DNA from: Tetrastigma voinierianum | Lineage: Eukaryota > Streptophyta > Magnoliopsida > Vitales > Vitaceae | DNA length: 64,000 nt | Assembly (NCBI GenBank): GCA_016808115.1 | Contig: JAEQBH010000033.1 | Coordinates: 558,001-622,000, forward strand | Direction of reading: 5' to 3' | Shown here: piece after piece, positions 12,860 to 24,922 of the stretch | Numbering within the stretch: position 1 is the stretch's first letter | Layout: every line of letters begins with the position of its first letter | Position numbers and translations under genes: made by a program | Notes under the pieces: model-generated | The model's database searches: none | Told to the model about the DNA's origin: nothing | What the model saw: only the letters and a program-made list of their open reading frames with translations

Positions 12860-13330
12860 ATCATATGGATCTAAAAGTATATCTTGAAAATATATTTTCT
12901 AAAAGTGTATATTTGTCTCTTGAAGATATATTTTCTACATTGAAAATATGTTTTTTCTTATTTTAAAATTTTTGAATTTAAGATGAAAGTGTCTTTTAAA
13001 GATACAACTTTGTAATTTTAAAATTTTTGAATTTATACTGAAAGTGTAGAAACACTTTCTAAAAATTTGGAAAACTAAAAATGCATCTTGAAGATATAAT
13101 TTCTAAATTGTTAAAATGCTATACTTAAAGTGTATTTGAAGAAACACCTTCATGATTTAATTTTTTTTTAATTTTATATTGAAAATATCTTTTCACAGAT
13201 TCTCTAAAAACTAGAAAATCAAAGTGTCTCTTGGAAGAAACACTTTCTAAATTATTGAAATGCTATACTAAAAACCGTTTTCAAGAGTGATTCTTTTAAA
13301 AATTCAAAACTGAGTTGCCTCTCAAAAAAA
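12860..13330. repeat. Degenerate tandem-like repeat area
   Basis: Phrases such as 'tcttgaagatata', 'aaagtgt', 'cactttctaaa' and 'aaatgctatac' recur every 60-130 bp with heavy divergence. They look like the residue of an old tandem array. Confidence 0.45.
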
Positions 13331-16300
13331 ACACCTTTAAATAAGCTTTTACTTTCAAACCCATATTTTAAGAGTATGCCTCTATACACCCCTTAAATAT
13401 CTCTTTCACACCCCATTTACTAAGATAACTTATATTTATTTATCCATTTAATTCTGCAGATAAAAATAACATGCCAGAATAGCTTTCATATTTTAAAGTT
13501 TTATCTCGCGTGTCAAGTTTATGTGGATAGACTATACTTGGAATTAGTTTTCAAACCACACGTTTTTCAAGAATATATTTTTTAAATTCTTTTTATTATT
13601 TTTGGAAAAGATCCCTTCAATGGGCCTTGCCATTCGGATTCCTTCCAAATTTTATGTGTTTCTCAATTCTTGACTAAAAGTCCCAGGTTCCACATCTTTC
13701 AAGTATTAATCATCCTGAACTTATAGGTTAGTTTAAATAATTTTTTTGAATCAAAATATTAATTTAGTTGGAATTGAATTAAAGATGAAAGACAGATAAT
13801 ACCACCGGGCTACGCTGACATCATCAATTCACAATTGTCAACGCTGTTCGCGACATCACCTGATGCGCTTTAATATAATGTTTATCATTTAAGTCCAATT
13901 ATCGTTGATGCTACTGAATCAGATTGATAGTGCCCCCACTATCATCACTCATGAACACTTTGCGCTTTTTTAAGTCCAATTACCATTCGTTATGGACAAT
14001 GATTAAAAATTTCATATTTCCACTGCCGCGTCACTTATAACGACACTTCACACTATTTTGGTAATTAGTTTAGTTTCCAAACTAATTTAATCAATTCTCA
14101 AAATTATTTCGTCTAAAACTCCTAACTTGACCTATATTTATTATTTAAAAAATATCTCTCGATCAATTTTAGGCAAGACAAGAATGCTACTGCGACAAAC
14201 TTCACTATCAAGTGCTATTGATTAGGCAAGTTCGTTTTCTCTACTTTAGTTATTGGTATGAGAAGATCGGTGAATTCTATCATTCGTGTTCAAACTATGA
14301 TATCATGTGTTCTACAAAAAGAATTATCAATTTATAGACTTAATGTAATACTCTTAAATTAAAAAAAAAAATTCAAAATAAGAAGGGCTAAATGCAAATT
14401 TTCAAAGTCTAAGAAATTTTTAACAAAAAATAGAACGTTTTGCTAAAAATAAACACAAAATTTTTGATACAAACCTAACTCTTCTCTACTTTGTCTCAAG
14501 AAGAGGATAGGTGGGCTGCTTCAAATGATTTAAGCTTGGAAGAATATCTCAACTAGCAAGTATTTTTTCCTTCTCTAGTTTGAAGCATGTGACGATTTAG
14601 TGTTAAGAAATCTGGCAGGTTAAAGGCGAAAAAGAGTACTATTTCGGAGATTAAGATATCTCCTTATGCAACCGCTGATTGTTACAGACTTTGATACGCT
14701 TAGATAAGAGAATATCTACAATCGTAGCATGGAGATTGTGTTTTTGTGCTTCTGAGTTGAGAGAGTTATCTTTGTTTGGTACAAACCGTTTAAATTAGTT
14801 TATTTTATGATCACTGTGGTGTTCTTCATTCTCCTTATTCAACCGCTTGATCGCTTTTTTAATTTTGGGATATATCGAGGTGGAAATCCATATATGATTT
14901 GTCTTGTCTGCATCATGTTTATGTCCATACGAGCAGCTTATACTCATTTGTGAATGTTAGCTTTTGCAACCCAACTTCACTTCAAATAATAGTTCTATTT
15001 CTCCTGTGGCCCAACTCAGATTGCGTTGAAATTCTGACATGCTTTATATAAAGACTTCGATCTAAATTCACAATGTCAAGATCAGAATTTATTAACATAA
15101 GGAGATATTGGCTGTACCAGATATGATCAAATTACATTTAAATTAGTTTGGAAAAGAGTAATAATTGAGGGCAAATTATTTAAAGAGTAATATGACACAT
15201 ATTTAACTTTGGAGACAAGTGTCCTGTAAGGACAAGTGTTCCACTACATATCATAAATGCCTAGTACCTTGAGATATGGACAATGGTGCAAGTATCTAGT
15301 ACATGACACTTTTTACATCAACTTTTGTACAAAATGCTGTCTGTATCTTTAGTCTCTTCAGATTCCTTTACACGTTTCTTTCTTTGTTTCCTTGTGAGAC
15401 TGTGATAAGCCTGATTCTAAAAAGGCTGTCGAGGCCGTATTTTTACATAATACCACTGCAAAGATTCACGTCATCATTTATCCTTCCATCAGATTTTCCG
15501 TGATTTACATACCTTTCTCGCATCTGTGATTCTTTCCAAGAAGTCCTTCGTGATTATCACCGACGTGAAGATGATTTACATTTAATCTACCCAAAGTTCC
15601 TAATGGGATAAAATCTGCTCTTCAGTGTTTATAAAAATTTTGCCAAAATTTTTCTGTTGCTATCCAATGTATTATTGCTATTGAAGTCCAATAAGATAAA
15701 ATTTTTTATTTTCTGGGTTTTCTAAAATCAAAAATTTGAAAATCTCTAAATCTATAATACAAAATAAACTCATTCAACGAGTCATTTCCTATTCCGTTGT
15801 TGTCATTGTATTAAAGATTCTTTATTCATAAGCTTGATATAAACATGATGATAAAATCGCGATCAAGGCTCCACGCCCTAAATAAAGTGAATCTGGCTTC
15901 AAAAAAAAATATATCTACAAATTTTCGCTCTAAAAGATGTTCTCATAAATTGTTTTTAATTTCGCAAAGTTCTAGGTAGTTGATAAATACTGGTTAAAAA
16001 TATATTTTTCAAAATCCCTTGATCCATCAATTAAGGGATGAGTTCAAAATATTTTTGATCTAAAATAGACATATTTACATAAGCAAGATAAACAACGAAA
16101 AATAAATCAGGATCATGGTAAGCCATATATCATGTTTTAATTCTACTGTTTTTGGTTTTAAATTGTTCATACAATATACACTAGTTTTTAAATACTTTTC
16201 ATTATATTTTCCAAAAGAAAAGATTCTATATTATCATAAATATCGATCCGAACTTGTTTTAATTACAAGTTTTGAAATTGTTTGTGAAGAAGGGCCGATT

Positions 16301-16800
16301 TTCTAATCATATTTATTAACTCCTGGGCTTTGCTAACATTGTTCAAAGAGTCTAATTTTTTTTGTTTCTAAATCCTTACTGGGTTTTTTGTTTTTCTCGG
16401 GTTTTTAATCATTTGGAATTTTTCTCGTTTCTAAAACAATAACTGTTTTGTAAATTTGAAGATGTCACAAGTTTAATGGTTTTTTCATAAGCATATTCTG
16501 TGCTTGCTTGCAAAGCGTGCTTTAAAGCACTAAAGGTTAATAACAATTACTTTATGCTCTTCAAAAGGCTTTAATACAAAGACCGAATCATGTTAGGTTT
16601 AAAACTTCATTTAAACTAACTGCCCAAATCAGCTGCTATTCACCTCAGCCATTCCCGAAACAAAGTTAGTCATAAATAATTAAATCATTTATAAAAATTA
16701 CCTACTTAACCAATCGCTAATATATTATCATTTCTATATTGCTCAAATTTAAGTTCAAACCAATTAAAGCTGCTTTGAAATTTTATCTATCTTTTGAATG

Positions 16801-16833
<33 letters not shown>
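16801..16833. repeat. (AAT)n microsatellite
   Basis: About 11 perfect 3-bp units just left of the first Gypsy LTR. Confidence 0.9.
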
Positions 16834-16836
<3 letters not shown>

Positions 16837-16886
16837 GAATTATCAAATCTCAAATTGATTAGGACTCTCTAAAATCCCTTTATGCA

Positions 16887-18620
16887 TGTGACGCCGGGGT
16901 GTCTGCGACCACCGCCAACTCGCGAAACCCAAGCGTCACATATCATGAGATCTATACACGAAGAAACGACCTAACAGGCCCATCATACATACTCATCCAT
17001 ACAATTTATAAACCATATATTTCTATGGTTCAAGAGTTATTACATCACTCTTAATACAAAACATGTATTAAAACTAGTCATTATAATATATATACAAACA
17101 TGAATCAAGGCCACGTCCAACCCGTCTTCATAATCCCGCCTATGAGCGCCGCCTTCCCGAATACTCCCGTACCAAAGGATCCACGGACGGCAGCGCCCAA
17201 GAGTGATATTTTCTTACATGGGTTACCCCACCTAAGTCGCTTCACAGCACGGAAAACACACATTCAAGTCAATCTACGATTCCTACTGAATGTCTATTAC
17301 CTAATCCCATGTCTCGAGTCCTCATCGACTCTCTCACACATGCTTACGCCATGTATGAAAATCGCTTTAAAAACAAAAATATTTGTTTTATTTCAGGCAA
17401 CCTGGACATAAATATGTCGAACAATCCTCCGAGGTGAATTTGTCGACATCCTCCGAAACAATTCATGCCCTCCGATGTGAATTGTCGACTCCGTCTAAAT
17501 TACAATTCCTTCTGACAACTTTCCGATCAATTATCATTGACAACCCTCCGATTTATTTACGCTGCACCACACTCATCGTTTCTAGAGCGCCCCAAAGGCA
17601 TATGGTGAAATGCATTATGCATTTCCATAACACATGTTAATATTATCAAGCATGTATATATTAACAAAATTAATACACAACAACATGTTATTCATTCATA
17701 GCAATAACACATAAAAATTAGCTCATGAGCCTAATATACAATCCGACAATCCATCTTGGAATTGCCTAAAACATCACATAACACATAACATCAACTTTCG
17801 ACCAATATGCAACACACTTGCTTCCTCTGGATCAAGCCATGGACAACCCTAAGGATTTCACGATTCATCCCTAGGGATTTCACCATTCAACCCTAGGGAT
17901 TTCACCATTCAACCCCAATCTTTGGGACTGCAAACACAGCCTCTGGGACTTTCAAAACATCCATATCCATCTCGAATCGACTCTAACCAAGGAGAATAAA
18001 ACAAAGAGGCAAAACCCCTACATCCCTAGAGACAAGCCGAACTCCACAATACCAAGCATTCCACGCAGCTCTCAGGAATATCTCAACTTCTTCGCCTCCG
18101 ATTTGTAACCGACTCATCCGAACGTCGTAGATCTTAGAGAGAAGGTAGGCTCTCTATCTCTAAACTCTATTTTCTCCCCTCACTCTCGGATACCAGGCCA
18201 AAAAAGGAGAAGATGGTCTTTTTCTTTTCCTTTTATTCCTTTTTTTTTTTCCTCTGGGGCTTGACTTCAGTGACCACTTAACACATTTAATTTAATGTGG
18301 CTTCATTTATCTCTTATCCTTTCACACTATCCACGTGACATGTGCTCACATGTGATATACGTAGTGAGCGGTTCTCATTACACCACACATGCCTCTCATG
18401 TCATGCATTTCTCACAAGTCAATATATTAAGACCGACACCCTGTCTCAGAAGACGCCAACCACTATCTCTAATTCTCGCTGAAATTCAACGTGGTAGCTG
18501 ATTCATGAGACGATTTCAACTATGGAAGCTTGCTCGGCCATCCGAGATCTGTAAAAAATTCCAAATTTTGGATCGAAATTACCGTTTACTCATTTAAAAT
18601 TAGAATTTTCCTGCCTTACA
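16887..18620 (-). mobile_element. LTR 1 of the Gypsy array (3' LTR of element A)
   Basis: It begins TGTGACGCC and ends CTTACA, matching the TGTCAG...TTACA ends of the middle LTR. It shares the internal blocks of the family: 'acatgggtta' near 17217, a CCTCCGA-repeat block near 17425-17550, and a TAGAGAGAAGG...CTCTCTAT block near 18133-18160. A polypurine tract lies directly to its right on the minus strand, so this is the 3' LTR of the element to its right. It is about 1.7 kb, shorter than LTR 2 and LTR 3. No matching 5-bp target duplication with the far end of the array was found. Confidence 0.8.
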
Positions 18621-18631
18621 TTCTTCCCCTT
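18621..18631 (-). other. Polypurine tract of element A
   Basis: On the minus strand AAGGGGAAGAA abuts the LTR start TGTAAGG. In retrotransposons this purine run primes plus-strand DNA synthesis. Confidence 0.75.
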
Positions 18632-18845
18632 GAAAGAATTCCTCATTCCGAAATTTCACGCAATCACCCTCAACTCACACGCATACGCAACGCGCACTAT
18701 GTCACGATGTAAACTAGCCATTTAATTATAAAACGACCTAAATCAAGGTGACCTTCATCCCCAAACAAGAAGGATGCGGCCCGCATCGTGTCCTCTCGTG
18801 CTCCCACGCTGTCTCCTCCACTCCAAGGTGCCGTGATAAAGACCA

Positions 18846-19290
18846 CTAAATTTCAGCGGTCTCAAGGCCGCAAAACCCCGATCTCATTATCCACGATGCA
18901 CACCGGTCCCTTCTCGGGTCCCATCGGTCAACTTCAATCTCTCCTAATCCACTACATGAGTCGGATCTGTATATACCGAACATGGAGACGTGGAATACCC
19001 TACGGACACTTGACATGCCAGCGGCAGCCAATCTAAGGCGCTAATACGCCCACCCTCTCGAGCAGACCAAGGCCCACAAACCCTGATACTTTCCCCGTCA
19101 CGAACCTAACCACCATCTCTTAAGTATCACCTTCAAGCAAGACGCTGACGCCAACCTCAAACTTGCCCAAGGCCGCCGATCAACATAGCTATTTGTCGCT
19201 TGAAATGTGAGAAGATCATGTCTGATCAAGCTCACCTTCTCTCGAGGTGTGTCTCTAATCGATCGACCAAGATTTGTTCTCCCCAATTCT
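18846..19290 (-). pseudogene. Integrase C-terminal part, element A
   Basis: The minus-strand frame at 18846-19031 reads VFHVSMF followed by EIEVDRWDPRRD, the typical tail of plant Gypsy integrase in which HVS is followed by a short spacer and an acidic strand. The same block is seen at 27179-27457 and 58776-59096. Upstream toward 19290 the frame is broken. Integrase joins element DNA to the host chromosome. This copy is inactive. Confidence 0.65.
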
Positions 19291-19385
19291 GGCCTAACAT
19301 ATCAGTGATTTGCATAACCTCCCATATAACGCCACAGGCCATCCGTATATTTACTCCTCGATAATCACAGTTGTAGCGAATTCCA

Positions 19386-19937
19386 CTAAGGGCAAGTGCT
19401 CTTCCCAGCCAATTCTTCTAATCCATGACGACGCCGTAACATGTCTCCTAACACCTCGTACGGTCCTCTCCGGGACGACCATACGTCGCGGGTGTTGTGC
19501 TCATGGTCAACCACGCCCATACTGAAACTCTTCCAAAAGCAACATGTAAAACCCCTGGGTCTCCGTCCGACACTATGGATTCGCACTCCATGCACGACGA
19601 CTTCTGACATACAACCTGAAAAATTCTCCAAAGGTGAAGGTTATTCACACTGGCCAGAAATGTGCCGACTTCGTGAGCCGCCTACTATCACCCATACCGC
19701 ACGCGTTCGGGCGGTATCTGCGCGGGCAAGCTGGTCACAAAGTCCATCGCGACATGCCCCACTTCCACTCGCCACTACCCCCAATGGTCGGAGTGTTCTC
19801 GGGCCGACTTCGATGCTCAACTCCACCCATCGACACGTGAGACATCGTCGAACAAAGTCCCCTATGTGTCTCTTCATCCCGCTCCAGTAGTATTGGCGAT
19901 GAAGATCCTGGTATATCTTCGTGCCACCTGGATGCAT
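19386..19937 (-). pseudogene. Integrase zinc-binding and core part, element A
   Basis: The frame at 19641-19937 reads HPGGTKIYQDLHRQYYW, then RCLTCRW. This is the HHCC zinc-binding module of retroviral-type integrase (C-x2-C visible). The catalytic core should follow at lower coordinates but is split over three frames (19386-19648), and I cannot see an intact D,D(35)E triad. Confidence 0.7.
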
Positions 19938-20409
19938 AGCAAATCGGGAGCAATGAAACTCCTTGAGAATCTCCTCCCTCAGACCACAATCGGGAACTAC
20001 TACCCGTCCTCTGGCATCGTAAAGACTACCATCTCGCGTGGATGGTCCACTCTCATCAATTGGCCGTAGACCGACTATACCCGGTCTCTACGGACACTAT
20101 CTCCGTGCTCTGCTCTTGGGACTAATCACTATGCTCACGAGACAAGCATACCAAAATCCCCAACGCCCGACGCCGCATTGCAGCCCGAACCGTCTCACAA
20201 TCTGAAAGCATCCGCCACTCCCCGTGAAGCCATATCAGCCAACGCTCCCGTGACTTCCAACCGAGTGCATCGCCACACATTCGCCTTTACCAGGATGGTA
20301 ATGCAAAGCTAAGTCATAATCCTCAGAATTCCATCCATCTACGTTTCTCATAACAGGTCCCGCTGTGTAAAAAATATACTTCTGGGATTTTTGCGGGTTC
20401 GAGTACATC

Positions 20410-20619
20410 TCAAACTCCAAGCTCCATACAACAATGGTGCAAAATATTCAAGGTAAAGACTACGGCTGCCAACTCCATGTCATGTGCGGGGTAATTCAGC
20501 TCATGATTCTTCAATTGGTGGGAACCATAAGCTACCACTCTGCCAGACTGCATCAAAACGCATCCTAGTCCGGCCTTTGAGGCATCACAATACATCATGT
20601 ACCTCGTCTCGACTATCAA
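20410..20619 (-). pseudogene. RNase H, element A
   Basis: This is the best preserved pol domain of element [16 protein letters not shown] gives the first catalytic Asp, and [13 protein letters not shown] gives the Glu-bearing helix. The 70-residue frame is open, but it is isolated by stops on both sides. RNase H degrades the RNA strand during reverse transcription. Confidence 0.8.
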
Positions 20620-20639
20620 AATAGAGCCGGCAAGCCTCT

Positions 20640-21560
20640 TAACTCATGGAATGCCTTCGCACGGCCATCCTTAATCAAACTCGACCTCCTTCCGAGTCAA
20701 TCTCACATAGTACCGCTTAATCTGGGAGAACTAATAAATCTTTCGTACATCTAGCCAATCCTAAGAAAACTACGATTCAAGACTCGACTCGAACTCTCCT
20801 GCAACTCATCACAAATTTCAACCTTCTCAGCTGGGTTTATTGATACTGATGCTAACACTATACGCCTTAAGAATCCCACCTCGCAGCTTCAAAACTCACA
20901 CTTAATGAACTCACATACAACCGATGGTCTCTCAACAAATAAGAAACGACCAAATGATCCTCATGTTCTCTCGATCGAAGTAAATCAAATGTCATCCAAC
21001 AAGATCACGATAAACCGATCTAAATGTGGTCGAATACCCTACGCAGAGCAGATCCATGAATGTCGCCATGCGATTCGGCTAACTAAAGGGCATCACCAGA
21101 ACCCAAGCTCCATAACGCCGCCTCAACGTCTAGTGGGATATCCGCTTCCTAACTCTCGCCGATGGTAACCAGCAAAGGGCTCATTCTATAGACTACAGCC
21201 CTCTTAACCGATCAAACAAGTCATCAACTCGAAATAAGATTCACTTCGATCGTAACCCGCTCAACTGTCGACATACCACCAAAGCTAAGATCTGTCTCTT
21301 TTCTTTCGCAATGTAACCTGAGCCGCCTACATAAAGGCCACCCACTGAATCCTCATTCAGCACCTCCCAGATCCGGACTCATCCCAACTAACCGGGTACA
21401 TCCCATGCGAAGTCATAGAGACGGGCGGCACCGTGGTGTAACTGACAGAAGTCTACAACCTCACGCGGAGGCAATCCCAGGCTCGTCTCGAAAACATCCT
21501 CATACTCTCAAACTACCAGGTGCATCTAAGTCCCGTGCTGGTCACTCATCCTTCTAGTAA
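20640..21560 (-). pseudogene. Reverse transcriptase, element A, heavily decayed
   Basis: It is identified by position (upstream of RNase H) and by DNA similarity to the better preserved RT of element B. For example, 'caagtcatcaac' near 21219 with 'gatcgtaacc' near 21249 parallels 29587-29630. No long open frame and no intact YxDD motif are visible. Confidence 0.55.
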
Positions 21561-21875
21561 GGTCATACCAACCCGCCATCGTCTATGGTACTGACTCAGA
21601 CACACTGGGGCAAAACACCATGCTTGTCTCCAAATGTAACACTAAAGTACCGGCCCCGTGTGTAAAAAGCAAGAACTCTCCTACGCTCACAATCAATGAC
21701 AACTCTATAAGCCGTCAACTAGTCCATCCCCAAGATGACATCGAACTCTGACATGTCCATGACCCTCAAGTCCACCGTGAGCAGAATCCCGGAGATCTCT
21801 AGCTTGCAACCCGACATATCAGATCTATACTCACCCTAGTCCCTTGGAGGGAACTCACACAGGGCTTCTAACGCC

Positions 21876-22094
21876 TCAAACTCCTAAGCCCAACTCTTTC
21901 AATGGAGACCGATGCAACATGAATGAATGTGATGCACTTGAAATAAATAACACTCTCACTACAGCTGGATAACAAAACGCACTCAGGAGGATCATCGATT
22001 CACGACTCGTCAAGGGCGCGACACGACACAACCCCTCGAATCTCCGACTGCCCACCAGGCCCATCCTCCGCCTCACCTCATAACTCGCCTTCAC
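21876..22094 (-). pseudogene. Retropepsin part, element A
   Basis: The frame ends VLFISSASHSFM...LKELGLGV, the position of the D-T/S-G-A-S-H-S-F active-site loop of plant Gypsy protease. The aspartate and glycine are lost here (ISSAS), so the domain is dead. Confidence 0.6.
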
Positions 22095-22795
22095 CGCATG
22101 TGTAACCCGGAGGTGCCCGTAGCTCCCCTCGAGACCGATATCGGCTCCTCGACTCCATACTCAGGTGTGAATGAATACATTGTATCCTCTCCTATCCCAC
22201 TACCGACTGACCGCCCGCCTCAAACCCCGGGTCCTCATTCCTAAGTGGCAATCCTCCTCATATATCCTGCCGCTAGCAATGGAAACACACCATCCGTCCC
22301 GTCGACTAGCAACCCCGATATGTCCTAGCCTGATGACCGCGCCTGAACCCACCATGCAATTCGGGGCTTCCTCTCGCTTCTTTTCCCGAACCGGAAGACT
22401 CGACTCTCCTTCCTCTCACACCGGCACTCTCGCATCTCGAGTGCTCCATGCATCCCATCTCCTTTCTACGGTCATACTGGCCCTAACCATGTGAGTCCAT
22501 GTCCCCAGAGGTGGAGTCCCACAATCCTACCCCCGAATGGATAATCTCAGCCTCATTCTCAAATCTCTCCCGACTGCCATATCCGCGCCACATACCAAGC
22601 CGAAACGGGCTAACCCATGAATCTAGCCACATACTCCATCACCTGTCATAACTTCCTACTTCGCCTCTGAACTCGCCTGCATGTTCAAGAAGCGTCGAAA
22701 ATACTACTTACGAAGAGCCATGGAACTCTGTCCAAGTCATTGCCTCTATGTCGCTAAAGGTCTTAACTAAGTCCCACCATATCTGAGACTCACCC

Positions 22796-23099
22796 TTAGC
22801 CGGAATGCCTACCCGATTCGCCGCACGAGGTAATATCCATGGCCTCTAGAATCCTCTCTATCTGTCTAAACCAATGATCATTTGCCACTGGATCTCCTAA
22901 CCCTGTGAATATCGGAGGATGATGTGCCCTAAACCCCAGAGGCACTCTGGACCTGCCACCAACTCCACTCAGCCCCCGCGTGCAATGGCAGCCAGCCCGC
23001 AATCCCTACAAATTTCAACAAAGACTCACCGTCAACATAGCGGTGTTCGACTATTAACACCTCGTGGACACCCTGATGCCCTCGTCCTCGACTAGCCAT
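22796..23099 (-). pseudogene. Gag N-terminal region, element A
   Basis: The probable gag start is the ATG at 23097-23099 on the minus strand (MASRGRGHQG), also found at 62124-62126 in element C. In another frame, 22796-23002 contains PPIFTGLGDPVANDHWFRQI, the entrance of the Gypsy gag core fold. The two are separated by a frameshift. Gag would form the virus-like particle. Confidence 0.7.
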
Positions 23100-23389
23100 T
23101 TACACATGTCAAATGACAAGTTGAGTTTTAATGAAGTATCTCTAAGGGTGTAAATACAGCCTCAAGACACTATTCACACAACGATTTTTTTTTTTCATGT
23201 ATAACGTCAAAGCATTCATAGATAATACAAGACAAACATTTCATACATTAAATCATACATAAGAAATTTTTTTATTTTTTTTGTAATTTTATTTTTTTTA
23301 TTTTTTTATTATATATATTTTTAAACCTTGTGAACAGTGTCCATGAACAGTGATCCAAATGGTGACCCTAAACAGTACACTGTCTCAAA

Positions 23390-24420
23390 ACTGGGTCGTG
23401 TGCACAATGCGCACACCCAAGATCCAGTCGCGCGCATAACGCCTAGGTCGCGCGCACAACGCCCATGTCAGGTGCATGTCAAGCGCCGTTGCTAGCGCGC
23501 TGGGAGCCCACACGCCTGTCCCCCCGGCCACGCACAATCAAGTCGTGTCATGACCGCGCAGTACCCTGTGCTAGGTCACGACACCAAAACCACGCCGCGG
23601 ACGCCAGACGGGGCGGACCATGTCGCAACACCACCTCCCAAGGTCCTCGACATTAAAACTGTCACACACCGCTTCAGCCCTCCTGGTCGTGGATATCAAA
23701 AAATGATGTCGTGACACCAAGCATGACAAACTAGGTCGCGACCTCAAAACGGGGTTTCAACAACACCTCCAACAGGCCAGGTCGCGACCACAGAACGAGG
23801 TAGCGACACCAATGGCCAGCCCCCCTTGTTGCGACCCAAAAATGATGTCGCGACACCGAACCTACCCACAGCCGAAGGCCCATGTCGCAACGCCCTCAAG
23901 GCCAAACCAGGTTGCGACCTCAAATTGATGTTGCGACCACCGCTTCCCCACGTAAACTTTATCGCACCTAAAACCTTGTCGCGATATTCAAACCACCACG
24001 GGCAACAACCATGTCGTGAATCGGTGTCGTGACACCACTCAGGCCAATCCCTACGCTGCACCAAACTCCGATGTCATACACCAAATGCCCAAGGCTTCCT
24101 ACGACGTCAAAACCCCTCACCAAGCCCGAGGCTTGTCATGAACTCAATGTGTCGTGACCTCAGTTAAGTGTCACACTTCAAACTGTTCACTTTGTCACAA
24201 CGTGAAATTCATGTCACGACCAAGACCATCTAGTCCCAACCTCAACCATGTCGCGACCTCAAATTGATGTTGCGACTTGGGACCAAAAATATCAAACAGG
24301 CGCACCCGTACAAGCAGCGCACGTGCCGCCGCCGCCCCGCAGCTGTGCCAGCCATGTCGCACTCCAGCCGCAGCCCCCACCCGCCGTGACATAACACATT
24401 GTGTCGAGACTAGAACTGGA
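23390..24420. repeat. Dispersed GTCGCGAC-type palindrome array in the element A leader
   Basis: Between the primer site and gag, the 8-bp palindrome GTCGCGAC and one-base variants (gttgcgac, gtcgtgac, gtcatgac, gtagcgac) recur roughly every 20-60 bp, often followed by 'accaaa' or 'ctcaaa'. Most variants differ at the CpG steps, as expected from methylation-driven C-to-T change. A much shorter version lies at 31990-32220 in element B. Confidence 0.75.
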
Positions 24421-24910
24421 AAATGGGCAGTAGCCCATCCAACTTCTCCCATGCACCTTTTTTCTTTCAAACCTCTAAATAGCCTTTACAAAACCCGCTA
24501 CTTATACTTCACAATTTAAAGGGGTTTAATTACAACCCTTTTCCTATGCAAAACTGGAATAATCTTGCAGAATTCCACAAAACACATCTTATTCATATCT
24601 AAAAACTGGAACGACTGTCCAGAATTTTTTATTTTTTATTTATTTATGGACTATTATGCCCATAATTTCTCAAACTTAAGGGTTATATTTTCCCGATCCT
24701 AGTGTTCAACATTTTTTCCTATATGCTACTTACCAAGCATACAATCACACAACATATACAACACATAATCACGCAACAATCATCAGAATGTACCACGAAT
24801 GCATGGTCTAACCCGTGTCCATCAAGTCTTAGGTAATCGTATACCTAACTTCTTGATACTAAGCTATAACTCTAGTATCCGACATCTAGCTCTAATATTT
24901 ATAAACCTAG

Positions 24911-24922
24911 GCTCTGATATCA
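24911..24922 (-). other. Primer binding site, initiator tRNA-Met, element A
   Basis: On the minus strand TGATATCAGAGC lies directly downstream of the LTR end CTGACA. It differs by one base from TGGTATCAGAGC, the complement of the plant initiator tRNA-Met 3' end. This fixes the orientation: LTR 2 is the 5' LTR of element A. Confidence 0.85.

Larger units (their letters stand above)
11871..16886. other. AT-rich spacer without recognisable genes
   Basis: The open frames are short and of poor composition. The stretch contains long T-runs (12540, 12730), a degenerate repeat area (12860-13330) and an (AAT)n microsatellite at the right edge. A short patch at 13790-13990 is GC-richer and includes a repeated 'aagtccaatta' phrase (13891, 13971), but I could not assign it. 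Confidence 0.6.
18632..24910 (-). mobile_element. Element A internal region, Ty3/Gypsy, decayed
   Basis: About 6.3 kb between primer site and polypurine tract. On the minus strand it carries, in order, a leader rich in GTCGCGAC words, then gag, protease, reverse transcriptase, RNase H and integrase. That order defines Ty3/Gypsy. The frames are broken by many stops and shifts, so none of the proteins could be made. The IN-last arrangement and motif wording fit chromoviruses (Tekay/Del-like), but I could not confirm a chromodomain. Confidence 0.85.

Noticed and set aside
13790..13990. Possible tRNA-like segment
   Set aside because: No T-loop consensus GGTTCGAATCC and no cloverleaf pairing seen.
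19441..19890. 149-codon plus-strand frame, the longest plus frame in element A
   Set aside because: It lies antisense to the integrase; the minus strand has the recognisable HPGG...CLTC motif.
23390..24420. CRISPR-like reading of the repeated GTCGCGAC words
   Set aside because: Words are only 8 bp, spacing is irregular, and the region is the leader of a plant retrotransposon.
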